DNA from: CAYRXE01 sp964428205
GTDB taxonomy: Bacteria; Patescibacteriota; Gracilibacteria; Peribacterales; Peribacteraceae
Assembly (NCBI GenBank): GCA_964428205.1
Contig: CAYRXE010000012.1
Location: forward strand, 1-21,748
Length of the DNA stretch: 21,748 bases
Direction: 5' to 3'
Shown: piece by piece, positions 13,054 to 20,278 of the stretch
Layout: every line of letters starts with the position of its first letter
How positions within the stretch are numbered: position 1 is the stretch's first letter
Made by a program: the position numbers and the translations under genes
The notes under the pieces: model-generated
Seen by the model: the letters and a program-made list of their open reading frames with translations, nothing else
What the model was told of the DNA's origin: nothing
The model's database searches: none

Positions 13054-13977
13054 ATGAAGAGAGTCATTGGTACGCATATGCTCGCTTTCCAGGGAGTGTT
13101 ACAGCCTGGTGATGGCAAGAAGGTCGAGACTGCTGCAAGAATTTCATCGTCTGCAGGTGCGACGCTGATGGAATTGACGCCGGAGCCTCTGAACACGATG
13201 CCTGCCGACGAGATGGGAAGTGCATTGCTCGCAGGTGGCATTTCGGAGTTTTCCCTCTGCCGGTTTTTCCCCGGTGGTCCCACAGGAGAAACTCCTTGTG
13301 GGGATCCCCTGGGGGATGACAAGCAGCATCGTGCCGCCTTGAGGACAATCGAAAGCGATTTGAAGTACATCGAAGGTCTGCGAAAGTGTGGCCTTATCTG
13401 TGAGTTCATGACCGGTCCAAACGGTTATGTTCTCGGGAAGCAAAATGTGCTGCAAGTCGGAGAGACCCGCAAGCGGTTTGCGAAGTACTACGGACGAGTA
13501 GCTGTCATTCTTCAAGGCACAGGTGTCCGGGCTTGCCTGGAATATCTCAAGCCCGACGAAGACCAAGGCTATGTCGGTAGCATGAATGAAGCGTGTGTGA
13601 TTATGGATCAGATTCCACATCCGGAAATCGCCATTCACTTCGACACGTTCCACTCACATGTGCGCCGCGAGAACATGCGCGCAGCGATTCTTCGAGCAGG
13701 AAATCGGTTGGCGTATGTACACGCAAACGGGAGCAGGCGACTGCATCCGGGTGCGAGCGGCCCAAGCGATCTGCTGAGGGACCACATTGACTGGAAGGTT
13801 GTGTCCCAGGCACTCGACGAAATGAAGTACCGAGGGCCCATCGTTGTGGAGCCATTCGGAGACATTGTCTTGAAGCAGGTTCCGGCGCTGGCCGACGGCG
13901 TGGCTGAGCCCATGCCTCCGGAAGACTATTTCCCACTCGCGTTTAAGACACTGCGAATGGCGAATATCATTTCATGA
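13054..13977 (+). CDS. Sugar epimerase/isomerase-like TIM-barrel protein (D-tagatose 3-epimerase type)
   Basis: 307 residues with the layout of the sugar phosphate isomerase/epimerase (AP endonuclease 2-like) superfamily. Likely metal ligands are Glu163 (ACLEYLKP), Asp197 (HFDTFHSHV), His223 (YVHANGSRR) and Glu266 (VVEPFG); the order and approximate spacing match the Glu-Asp-His-Glu set of D-tagatose 3-epimerase enzymes. Such enzymes epimerise ketoses at C3, but related proteins isomerise other sugars or inositol derivatives, so the substrate is open. It stands alone, with its own promoter, SD and strong terminator. Codon choice differs from neighbours, with AGA/AGG/CGG/CGA and CTG appearing often where the ATP synthase genes use CGT/CGC and CTC. 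This suggests later acquisition. Confidence 0.82.
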   Translation: MKRVIGTHMLAFQGVLQPGDGKKVETAARISSSAGATLMELTPEPLNTMPADEMGSALLAGGISEFSLCRFFPGGPTGETPCGDPLGDDKQHRAALRTIESDLKYIEGLRKCGLICEFMTGPNGYVLGKQNVLQVGETRKRFAKYYGRVAVILQGTGVRACLEYLKPDEDQGYVGSMNEACVIMDQIPHPEIAIHFDTFHSHVRRENMRAAILRAGNRLAYVHANGSRRLHPGASGPSDLLRDHIDWKVVSQALDEMKYRGPIVVEPFGDIVLKQVPALADGVAEPMPPEDYFPLAFKTLRMANIIS

Positions 13978-13997
13978 AAACACTCCTTGTGTTCTAA

Positions 13998-14033
13998 CCC
14001 TTGGCGGCATTTGCTGCCAGGGGGTTTTTATTT
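13998..14033 (+). terminator. Rho-independent terminator of the epimerase gene
   Basis: An 11-bp stem CCCTTGGCGGC/GCTGCCAGGGG (two G-T pairs) with loop ATTT, followed by TTTTTATTT. It lies 20 nt after the stop. Its T-tract overlaps the stop codon of the convergent PKD-protein gene. Confidence 0.92.
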
Positions 14034-16259
14034 CTGTTCATCATCCACGCTATCCGCCCTGATGATGAATTGAACGTCTTCATCAGAACTCGTTGGAGTC
14101 ACCGGAGGCTCAGCGAGATTTGTTGCCACAGGTGTTGATGCAGCAGGAGCTGGGAGCTCGCTTGATGGTTGTGCAGGTGGAAGTTCCGCTGAAGGTTGAG
14201 CAGCTGGTAATTCACTGGAAGGCTGCGCCGCTGGCAGTTCCTCTGCAAAGTTTTCTGGAGGTAGTGCTGGCTGAGGTTCTGGGACAATCACGGGTGTTGG
14301 TTCTGGCACGAGTATTGGTTCTGGCTGAGCTTCTGCAATCGGAGTTGGTTCAGGCATCACAGGATCAACAACAGGTTCAGCGACAGGTGCAGGGGACTGC
14401 GCAACTGGAGTTGGAGTTGGAGCATCCACTTTCTTTTCCTGTTCACGCTTCTTTAAGTTCTGCCTGTAACGCTGGCGCTTGAGCCGGCGCTTTTCGCGTT
14501 CGCGTTCTGCACGTGCGTCATCCTTTGGTGCGCTCGTAGGAGCAGGCGTTGCCGGTGTGGCAGGAGCTGGAGCAGCTTCGACCACAGGTTCAGGTTCTGG
14601 AGCAATCACTGGCGTTGGTTCGGGCGTGACCACTGGCTCTGGTGTTGGCTCGGTCACGGTCTCTGCTTGTGGCTGGAGCCACGGAGGAACAACTTCTTCT
14701 GTTGCCTGTGGAGCGTCGGTCACGGGAGGTGCTGCTGGTTCAGATGCAACGACTGGCTCAGGTGTTGGCTCAGCGACTGGCTCTGGAACTGATTCAATCA
14801 CAGGCTCTGTGATCGGCTCAGGTTCTGGAGTGCTCACAGGTTCCTTCGCAGCAACTTCCAGTCCTTTCTTCAGCCAAGCTGGAGCAGCTGCCTCATCAAT
14901 GTGCGGCTCCGTGGAGCTTGGTGGAGTGTCGCTCACTGCAGGAGGCTCTTCTTTGAGCACTACTTCTGATGGCACGTCTTCCACTTTTGCCGAACGCTTT
15001 ACTTGGAGAGGAACTGCAGGAGCATCGATCACTGCTTGCGTCGCATTCTGTTTGATGAGCAAGGACTCAGCGGTCTCCAGAGTCTTATCCAATTTACTTC
15101 TGCGCAGTAAGCGCAGGATCACAAGCACCAAGAGTCCAAGCAGCACGATGATGCCGACGATGGCGAACACGGTACGCGCAAACGCAGAGTTAAGACGCTC
15201 GAAGACTGTCGCGAAGAATCCCGGTCCGGAATCTCCTGTGGATCCCACAGAAGAACTTTGAGCGGAGCTCGAGGAGCTGCTCACCACGGTGCCAGTGCCC
15301 GTTTCATGTATGCCTGTCACATTGATAGTTGTTTGCGCCGTGTTGATGATGCTTCCGTCGATGATGTTCCTCACCGACACGCGCACCGTATATGTGCCAT
15401 TCTTTGCGTAACGATGATTCGGAGTCATCAACAGGCTCTGTGTGCCATCACCAAAGTCCCACAAAGGGAGCGTGTGTACGCCCAAAGGCGGAGGTGTTTG
15501 CAGAGCAAAGCGCACCGTACCGTCGTCACGAGCATTGGCGAGAATCCCCTGCGAAGACACAATGTTCTCTTCTTCACCGATCTTTAACTGTAACTGACTC
15601 CGAGCGATGGTTCCGTCTTTACGCTGGATAGCCACTTCCATCGTGCGATCACGGGGGAGGGCGAACCAGACAAAGAGACCAGAGGCTTCGCTATAGGAGT
15701 ACGTGTCCAGGTTATCGGGTTGTGCTTGCGATGCCGTAGCATCGAGCACGACGGCAAAGTGAGAGGTGTCGCTCTGGTCCGGCTCGAAACGAAGCACATG
15801 AAAGTTCTTTGGAAGTGTCACGATGTTCTGCTGTGCACGTGGGGTCGTAACCACGAGTTCTCCCGGGAGCACCGTTGGCACCGATGGATCTGTAGGCGTG
15901 TGCGGAACAATGCGAAGGAGGAAGATCCTGCGCGTTTCGGAATCGAGCATGGGTTCCGAAATCGTCGCGTCGAGCAAGTACTCACCCGGCTTTACCTGGC
16001 GTGTACGGAAGACGCTGCTGCGAGAAGCTTCGATGAACGTGCGATCCTGCGTGAGTACCCACACGGCACTGGCCGTTGGGTCGTCGCTGTGCGCGAGGAT
16101 CTCGAACACATCACCGGCTTCGATCTCAATCACTTCATCCGGCGTGCGGGTGGCCTGCCCTGCAAGCTGTGCCGTGCTGCCATGTGCAACCGTGATTGCG
16201 AGTAAGAGCGAGAGGCTCACACCCAGGAAGCGCCTTTGAGCGAGGGAGGGTACACGCAT
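14028..16259 (-). CDS. Single-pass membrane protein with PKD domain and Pro/Glu-rich tail
   Basis: 743 residues. An N-terminal signal sequence (about residues 1-30) is followed by an exported beta-rich region, a PKD domain at about 262-300 (WDFGDGTQSLLMTPNHRYAKNGTYTVRV in outline), a Ser-rich linker (about 320-335), one membrane helix at about 362-384 and a basic RRSKLDK stop-transfer. The remaining 350 or so residues should be cytoplasmic. They are dominated by PEP/PTPEP repeats, two P-x-WL motifs (APAWLKKG and VPPWLQPQ), a strongly basic helix at about 578-612 (REREKRRLKRQRYRQ) and three 9-residue ELPAAQPS-type repeats. It starts 4 nt after the pilin-like gene, so the two are co-transcribed. 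It may anchor or organise an envelope structure built from the pilin-like partner; function is unproven. Confidence 0.8.
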   Translation of the reverse strand: MRVPSLAQRRFLGVSLSLLLAITVAHGSTAQLAGQATRTPDEVIEIEAGDVFEILAHSDDPTASAVWVLTQDRTFIEASRSSVFRTRQVKPGEYLLDATISEPMLDSETRRIFLLRIVPHTPTDPSVPTVLPGELVVTTPRAQQNIVTLPKNFHVLRFEPDQSDTSHFAVVLDATASQAQPDNLDTYSYSEASGLFVWFALPRDRTMEVAIQRKDGTIARSQLQLKIGEEENIVSSQGILANARDDGTVRFALQTPPPLGVHTLPLWDFGDGTQSLLMTPNHRYAKNGTYTVRVSVRNIIDGSIINTAQTTINVTGIHETGTGTVVSSSSSSAQSSSVGSTGDSGPGFFATVFERLNSAFARTVFAIVGIIVLLGLLVLVILRLLRRSKLDKTLETAESLLIKQNATQAVIDAPAVPLQVKRSAKVEDVPSEVVLKEEPPAVSDTPPSSTEPHIDEAAAPAWLKKGLEVAAKEPVSTPEPEPITEPVIESVPEPVAEPTPEPVVASEPAAPPVTDAPQATEEVVPPWLQPQAETVTEPTPEPVVTPEPTPVIAPEPEPVVEAAPAPATPATPAPTSAPKDDARAEREREKRRLKRQRYRQNLKKREQEKKVDAPTPTPVAQSPAPVAEPVVDPVMPEPTPIAEAQPEPILVPEPTPVIVPEPQPALPPENFAEELPAAQPSSELPAAQPSAELPPAQPSSELPAPAASTPVATNLAEPPVTPTSSDEDVQFIIRADSVDDEQK
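14140..14240 (-). repeat. 27-bp tandem repeats in the PKD-protein gene
   Basis: Three 27-bp units starting at 14240, 14213 and 14186 encode ELPAAQPSS, ELPAAQPSA and ELPPAQPSS, followed by a partial unit ELPAPAA. The DNA copies differ at many third positions, so protein-level selection or an old duplication is likely. Confidence 0.85.
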
Positions 16260-16263
16260 GAAA

Positions 16264-17172
16264 TTACGCGCCGATCAGAACGCCTGGAAGGCTCACGATC
16301 AGTTTGGCGAGGAGAATGATGACGAGACCGATGACCGTATACAGAATGATCTTCTTCGCGCGGTCTTTGGAATCATCCGAGCCCATGCCCACGATCAACC
16401 AAATACCGGCTATGACAATGGCAACGACAGCCAGGAGTCCGACGAAGTTCAAGACCGTATTGAGAACATCAGTAATTACCTGGCGAATATCTCCAGAAGA
16501 TCCCGGGATATTGATGCCAATATCACCCAAGTCTCCACCGAGAGCGGCGTAGATGAACGCCACAATCACTTTGGCGAGGAGGATCACAATGAGACCGATA
16601 ATCACCCACTTGATGATTTCCTTTGCACGGTCTGCCTGTGCGCCGCCACTGAGGATCATGTAGAGGCCGGCAATCACAATTGCCACCACTGCTGCGAGAC
16701 CGACGTACGTAAGAACCGTGTTTACGATTTGAATAATTGTTTGAACAGGATTGGTACCACCCAGCACATTGATTCCCACATTTCCACTCTGTGCGCCAAA
16801 GAGGCTGTAGACGAAGTTCACAATCACCTTCGCAAGCAAAATCACAATCAGACCCACAATGGTCCAGATGATGATGGTCTTGGCCTTGTCTGCCTGTGCT
16901 CCACCCGTGAGAATCATGTAGAGACCGGCAACAATGATGGCGATGACCGCTGCGAGAGCCACGTAGTTGAGGATCGTGTTGATCACATTGACGACTGTCT
17001 GGTCGATGGAACCGCGAAGGGGTCCTTGGACTCCTGCGGCAGCTCCGACACCGGCTTCGAGGCCAGGTCCGTTATAGACTTGGGCGAGTGTCACCTGAGC
17101 CGTGTGTGTCACAGTGCTCACGGTGAGTGCGAGAGCGAATGCGCAGAGCGCAATCATGAGACGATTGACCAT
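16264..17172 (-). CDS. Triple-repeat T4SS-pilin-like membrane protein
   Basis: 302 residues: a signal peptide (about 1-30, cleavage near TLAQ), a Gly/Ala-rich stretch, then three tandem copies of a two-helix unit at about residues 59-126, 143-211 and 230-299. Each unit has a hydrophobic helix ending in GLYMIL(T/S)GGAQAD(K/R)AK or a variant, a short basic loop, and a second helix of the form IVGLIVILLAKVIVNF. The third unit is the most divergent, with GMGSDDSKDRAKK and a final SLPGVLIGA. Single two-helix proteins of this kind (TrbC/VirB2-like, T4SS pilin family) are common in CPR genomes; a fused trimer is unusual. The gene has an extended -10 promoter and is followed at 4 nt by the PKD-protein gene. 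Confidence 0.82.
   Translation of the reverse strand: MVNRLMIALCAFALALTVSTVTHTAQVTLAQVYNGPGLEAGVGAAAGVQGPLRGSIDQTVVNVINTILNYVALAAVIAIIVAGLYMILTGGAQADKAKTIIIWTIVGLIVILLAKVIVNFVYSLFGAQSGNVGINVLGGTNPVQTIIQIVNTVLTYVGLAAVVAIVIAGLYMILSGGAQADRAKEIIKWVIIGLIVILLAKVIVAFIYAALGGDLGDIGINIPGSSGDIRQVITDVLNTVLNFVGLLAVVAIVIAGIWLIVGMGSDDSKDRAKKIILYTVIGLVIILLAKLIVSLPGVLIGA
16276..16998 (-). repeat. Three tandem gene-internal repeats of the pilin-like unit
   Basis: Units lie at about 16795-16998, 16540-16746 and 16276-16485 (first to third in protein order), each near 205 bp. Units one and two are closest at the protein level (AAVIAIIVAGLYMIL against AAVVAIVIAGLYMIL). The pattern points to internal duplication of a single pilin-like gene. 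Confidence 0.88.
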
Positions 17173-17199
17173 ACAAATTTGGTGTGAATGTTTCTCCTG

Positions 17200-17208
17200 A
17201 GTATAGCA
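17200..17208 (-). promoter_or_regulatory. Extended -10 promoter of the pilin-like/PKD operon
   Basis: TGCTATACT on the minus strand, 27 nt before the ATG at 17172, so the leader is about 20 nt. AGGAG at 17194-17198 is too far from the ATG and too close to the start of transcription to be a useful SD. It lies back to back with the M24 peptidase promoter at 17247-17255. Confidence 0.6.
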
Positions 17209-17246
17209 GAAAACTCACTTTTTCGGAAGACCGCAAAACGGCTTCG

Positions 17247-17255
17247 TGCTAGACT
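17247..17255 (+). promoter_or_regulatory. Extended -10 promoter of the M24 peptidase gene (leaderless)
   Basis: TGCTAGACT, ending 7 nt before the ATG at 17263, so transcription should start at the A of the start codon. It is divergent from the pilin-like operon promoter, with about 40 nt between the two -10 boxes. Confidence 0.6.
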
Positions 17256-17262
17256 TATCCTC

Positions 17263-18255
17263 ATGCGTCCGTCCCCGCAAAAACTCCTTACGGCAGCCGA
17301 TTGTTCAGCTTTTTTGGTAACTGACCTCACGAACATTCGGTACCTCACGGGAATGGCTCTTTCGTCAGGCTGGATGCTCGTCACCCAACGCAAATTCATC
17401 CTGTTTGTCGATTCTCGGTACAAAGAGAGTGCAGAGAAGAACGTTCGCAGTGGCGTTACCGTGCGTGATCCTAAGGAACTCCCAGGGATGCTCGCGGAGC
17501 TCAAGCACTGTGGCTTTGAATCGGAGGATGTGACGTTCGCGAGGCACAGTTCTTGGAAGAAAAAATTCCCCAAGACCAAGTTCACTGCGACCGAAGGAGT
17601 GCTCCACGAATTCCGTCGTACCAAAGAGCCAGATGAACTCCAAGCCATGCGCAAAGCAGAGCGCATCACACGCGAACTCTTGCGTCGTATTCCTGTCGTA
17701 CTTCGTCATCCACTTTCGGAATTGGAGTTGAGTCACAAGCTCAACATTTGGGCACTGGAACTCGGCGCCGAAGGCATGGCATTCGACAGCATCGTGGGCT
17801 TTGGCAGTAACACGAGTATTCCGCATCACAAACCCACAACTCGCATGCTCAAGAAAGGTCATGTTGTGCAAATTGATCTGGGTGCAAAGGTGCGCGGCTA
17901 CTGCAGCGATGCATCCGAAGTATTCTTCACCGCGCGCCCAACTGAACTCCAAGAGCGCGTGCATGGCGCTCTCGTCGACGCACAAAAAGCAGCACTTAAA
18001 CTCCTCAAGCCAGGCGTCTCCAACCGCGTGCTCGATCGTGCGGCTCGTGCCGTGCTTGATGAAGAAGGATTGGACCCGTACTTCACTCATTCCTTGGGTC
18101 ACGGAGTCGGCTTGGATATCCACGAAGGCGTCACGCTGTCGTCCAAGACTCCTGAAGTGAAGTTACTGAAGAATGAAGTGATTACCATCGAGCCAGGTGT
18201 GTACTTTGAGGGGAAGTTTGGCATGCGTGTGGAGCGCATGTTGGTGGTTAGTTGA
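17263..18255 (+). CDS. M24 metallopeptidase, Xaa-Pro aminopeptidase/dipeptidase type
   Basis: 330 residues from the ATG at 17263; the frame is open 25 codons further, but the promoter overlaps that part. The N-terminal creatinase-like domain (TDLTNIRYLTGM, FVDSRYKE) is followed by the pita-bread catalytic domain with metal ligands Asp205, Asp216, His280, Glu310 and Glu324 (QIDLGAK, YCSDASE, SLGHGVGLDIHE, TIEPGVYF, MRVERMLVV). All five are present, so the enzyme should be active. It would cleave the bond before a penultimate proline or split Xaa-Pro dipeptides in the cytoplasm. The protein ends only a few residues after the last ligand strand, about 20 residues earlier than usual. PepP and PepQ roles cannot be separated here. 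Confidence 0.93.
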   Translation: MRPSPQKLLTAADCSAFLVTDLTNIRYLTGMALSSGWMLVTQRKFILFVDSRYKESAEKNVRSGVTVRDPKELPGMLAELKHCGFESEDVTFARHSSWKKKFPKTKFTATEGVLHEFRRTKEPDELQAMRKAERITRELLRRIPVVLRHPLSELELSHKLNIWALELGAEGMAFDSIVGFGSNTSIPHHKPTTRMLKKGHVVQIDLGAKVRGYCSDASEVFFTARPTELQERVHGALVDAQKAALKLLKPGVSNRVLDRAARAVLDEEGLDPYFTHSLGHGVGLDIHEGVTLSSKTPEVKLLKNEVITIEPGVYFEGKFGMRVERMLVVS

Positions 18256-18384
18256 TCATCTTTCGTACTCTACTATTTTGGCTTACAGTAGGGCTAATCT
18301 TGTATTTGTATACTTTAATATTCTTCCACCTATTACACAAGATCTGGGTGTGAACCGTCAATCAAGGAACTCGCCCTTTTACGC

Positions 18385-18390
18385 TAGAAT
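18385..18390 (+). promoter_or_regulatory. Possible -10 box of the 3D-domain protein gene
   Basis: TAGAAT lies 40 nt before the ATG at 18431 in an AT-rich 175-nt gap. Another candidate, TATACT at 18309-18314, lies further upstream. No clear -35 box or SD is seen for either. Confidence 0.3.
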
Positions 18391-18430
18391 AGAAGCAACA
18401 CTTTTAGAGCTAACACTTACACACATATAC

Positions 18431-19795
18431 ATGCATAACCGCACTCTTGCCGTGACTCTCATGGCATCTCTCCTCGCTTCGCTCGTTCCAACATTTGTCG
18501 TTGCTGAAGCAGCTCCCTATGAACAGGAGTTCATTATCACCGCCTACTACTCTCCACTGCCAGATCAGTGTTGCTATGTGAAGGGAAGTTACGCCGCCGA
18601 CATGGTGCTCAATGGTGAAGGAACAAATGGTGCAGATGGCACAGAGGTCTACCCAGGTATGGCAGCTGCTCCCAAGGAGTACGCCTTTGGTACGCGCATT
18701 ACACTCCCAGGAATTGGTACGGTCGCCGTGCATGATCGTGGTGGTGCCATCAACGTTCTTGGTAATGGAGTCCATCGCTTGGATTTGTGGGTGGGGAAAG
18801 GTGAAGAAGGTCTCGCACGTGCTCTCGCCTTTGGCGTGCGTCGCGTGAAGGCCACGGTGTATCCCAAAGGATCTGCCATGCCGGATGAACACTTGGATCT
18901 TGCATCGCTCACGGCTCCGCTCGACACACTCAAGAGCTTTAGAGTCGCAGAGGCTTCGCTTTCTTCCCTCCGTGCAGAAAAAGGCGATAAGGGAATGTCT
19001 GTAAAACTGCTTCAGCAGAACCTTAAACTTCTTGGATACTTGGAAGCCGCACCAAACGGAAACTTTGGTGATGCGACCGAAGTCGCACTCAGGAGCTTCC
19101 AGCAGGAGTATGGAATCATTGCCGATCAAGTCAGTCTCGACGAACGCACGGCGGCGTTCCTCGCTGTGGTTGTGGCACGTGCAAAAGCAAAGGGAGATGC
19201 GCTCGCGTTCCTCAAATCCGGTGAGCTGACCCCATCCGATACCGCAACCCTCAAGCGTGTACTCCGTTATCTTGGCTACTACAAAGGACGTACCACTCCT
19301 GTAGCTGACGCTGCATTCAAGAAGGCTGTCGTGCACTTCCAAGAGCGAAACAAGCTCATTGCTTCTGCGAGTGATCCAGTAGCCGGTGTGCTCGGACCTA
19401 AAACACGCGGACTTATTCGCGCACAGTGGAGCAAGCGTGTCGTTGCCACCAAGGCAGAAGAAATTCTCTTCGTCGCACGCATTCGCGATATTGTAGACGA
19501 AAAGGGGATTCTCGTAGGGGAATTCTTGGCCGAAGGAGACAAGGGTAAAGAAGTTCGTAAGCTCCAGCAGTTCCTTGCAGATCGCGGATTCCTCAGTGGA
19601 TCCAGCGTGAGCGGAAGCTTTGGCATAGAGACCGAAAACGCACTCATTAAGTACCAGATCTCAGCCGGCATCATCGCAAAGGCAACCGACAAGGGTTCTG
19701 GATTTGCGGGTCCGGCCACACTTGCACGCATGCGCAAAGACATTGAGCGTGACACCTTCTTGCTCGTTCGCGCAGAGGGTTGGAACGTGCTATAA
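18431..19795 (+). CDS. Secreted 3D-domain protein with three peptidoglycan-binding repeats
   Basis: 454 residues. Start chosen at 18431 because a signal peptide begins there (MHNRTLAVTLMASLLASLVPTF, cleavage near Ala25-Ala28). Residues 33-122 form a 3D (three-Asp) double-psi beta-barrel domain, with ITAYYSP, GTRITLPGIGTVAVHDRGG (Asp102) and HRLDLWVG (Asp118). This fold occurs in MltA-type lytic transglycosylases and resuscitation/YabE-type proteins. Three PG_binding_1-like repeats follow at about 185-230, 265-330 and 365-435, each with the L-Q-x-x-L-x-x-x-G-Y/F-L pattern and a downstream F/Y-Q helix. It probably cleaves or remodels peptidoglycan outside the membrane. It precedes another wall-acting gene (20279). 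Confidence 0.87.
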   Translation: MHNRTLAVTLMASLLASLVPTFVVAEAAPYEQEFIITAYYSPLPDQCCYVKGSYAADMVLNGEGTNGADGTEVYPGMAAAPKEYAFGTRITLPGIGTVAVHDRGGAINVLGNGVHRLDLWVGKGEEGLARALAFGVRRVKATVYPKGSAMPDEHLDLASLTAPLDTLKSFRVAEASLSSLRAEKGDKGMSVKLLQQNLKLLGYLEAAPNGNFGDATEVALRSFQQEYGIIADQVSLDERTAAFLAVVVARAKAKGDALAFLKSGELTPSDTATLKRVLRYLGYYKGRTTPVADAAFKKAVVHFQERNKLIASASDPVAGVLGPKTRGLIRAQWSKRVVATKAEEILFVARIRDIVDEKGILVGEFLAEGDKGKEVRKLQQFLADRGFLSGSSVSGSFGIETENALIKYQISAGIIAKATDKGSGFAGPATLARMRKDIERDTFLLVRAEGWNVL

Positions 19796-19796
19796 T
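19788..19796 (+). promoter_or_regulatory. Extended -10 promoter of the 141-residue gene
   Basis: TGCTATAAT, a perfect extended -10 box, overlaps the stop codon of the preceding gene. Transcription would begin near 19803, leaving a leader of about 15 nt that is C/T-rich (cttttactcctactttcgt) and lacks an SD. Confidence 0.65.
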
Positions 19797-19817
19797 TCCT
19801 TTTACTCCTACTTTCGT

Positions 19818-20243
19818 ATGCAACTCCACGAAGCTCCACAGGAAGGCGGTTCAGAGGTTCGGAGTATTCCGGAGATTGCGGAAGGCACGCATATCAATTT
19901 GCAAAAATTTGATCCCAAGACTGGTGCCGATGTTGCTCAGAGGGTCTCTTTCAATGGAACGCTTTGCTCCGGCAAACCGGGTAGGTCAGCACAAATCAGG
20001 GTTGGTCACCGTGTGTTCGTCGATACGAGTTACGATCTTACAGCGAATAGCACATCACTCGTTCAGCGGATTGTAAAGCAGCCAGACGGTTCGTATCACA
20101 TTTTTACGGTTTCCAGCGCATACCGCCTTACCGTACTGACCGGTCAGCCCCCCAAAAAGGAACCGGCAGAAATGCCTCAGTCGAAGCCCGTGAGACGTTC
20201 TCTCGGGGAACTTTTTAGCTGGCTAAAACGTCGAGGAGCTTGA
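19818..20243 (+). CDS. 141-residue protein, unknown function
   Basis: Start at ATG 19818, just after the promoter; the open frame upstream overlaps the previous gene. The protein is soluble, with no signal peptide. A beta-rich central part (INLQKFDPKTGADV, RVSFNGTLCSGKPGR, QIRVGHRVFVDTSYDL) and a repeated basic/hydrophobic pattern (IVKQPDGSYHIFTVSSAYRLTVL) suggest a small barrel or sandwich. A Pro-rich linker (PPKKEPAEMPQSKP) leads to a short amphipathic basic C-terminal helix (LGELFSWLKRRGA). It is not recognised as a named family. It sits between two wall-hydrolase-like genes but has its own promoter. Confidence 0.68.
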   Translation: MQLHEAPQEGGSEVRSIPEIAEGTHINLQKFDPKTGADVAQRVSFNGTLCSGKPGRSAQIRVGHRVFVDTSYDLTANSTSLVQRIVKQPDGSYHIFTVSSAYRLTVLTGQPPKKEPAEMPQSKPVRRSLGELFSWLKRRGA

Positions 20244-20272
20244 TTGATTGCCGGGGAGTTTTTTGCCATGAT
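20244..20272 (+). promoter_or_regulatory. Putative promoter of the RlpA-like gene (leaderless)
   Basis: TTGATT (20244-20249), a 17-nt spacer, then CATGAT (20267-20272) preceded by TGC. The -10 box ends 6 nt before GTG 20279, which supports that GTG as the start and implies a leaderless mRNA. Confidence 0.4.
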
Positions 20273-20278
20273 CGTTTG

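Noticed and set aside
16258..17187. Plus-strand open frame (309 residues, very acidic and His-rich) opposite the pilin-like gene
   Set aside because: Its repeats mirror the three pilin-like units; it has no signal or domain of its own, while the minus strand gives a coherent signal peptide and six helices.
3166..18255. UGA recoded as glycine (code 25)
   Set aside because: TGA ends atpF, the epimerase and the M24 peptidase at the expected places, and conserved glycines use GGN codons.
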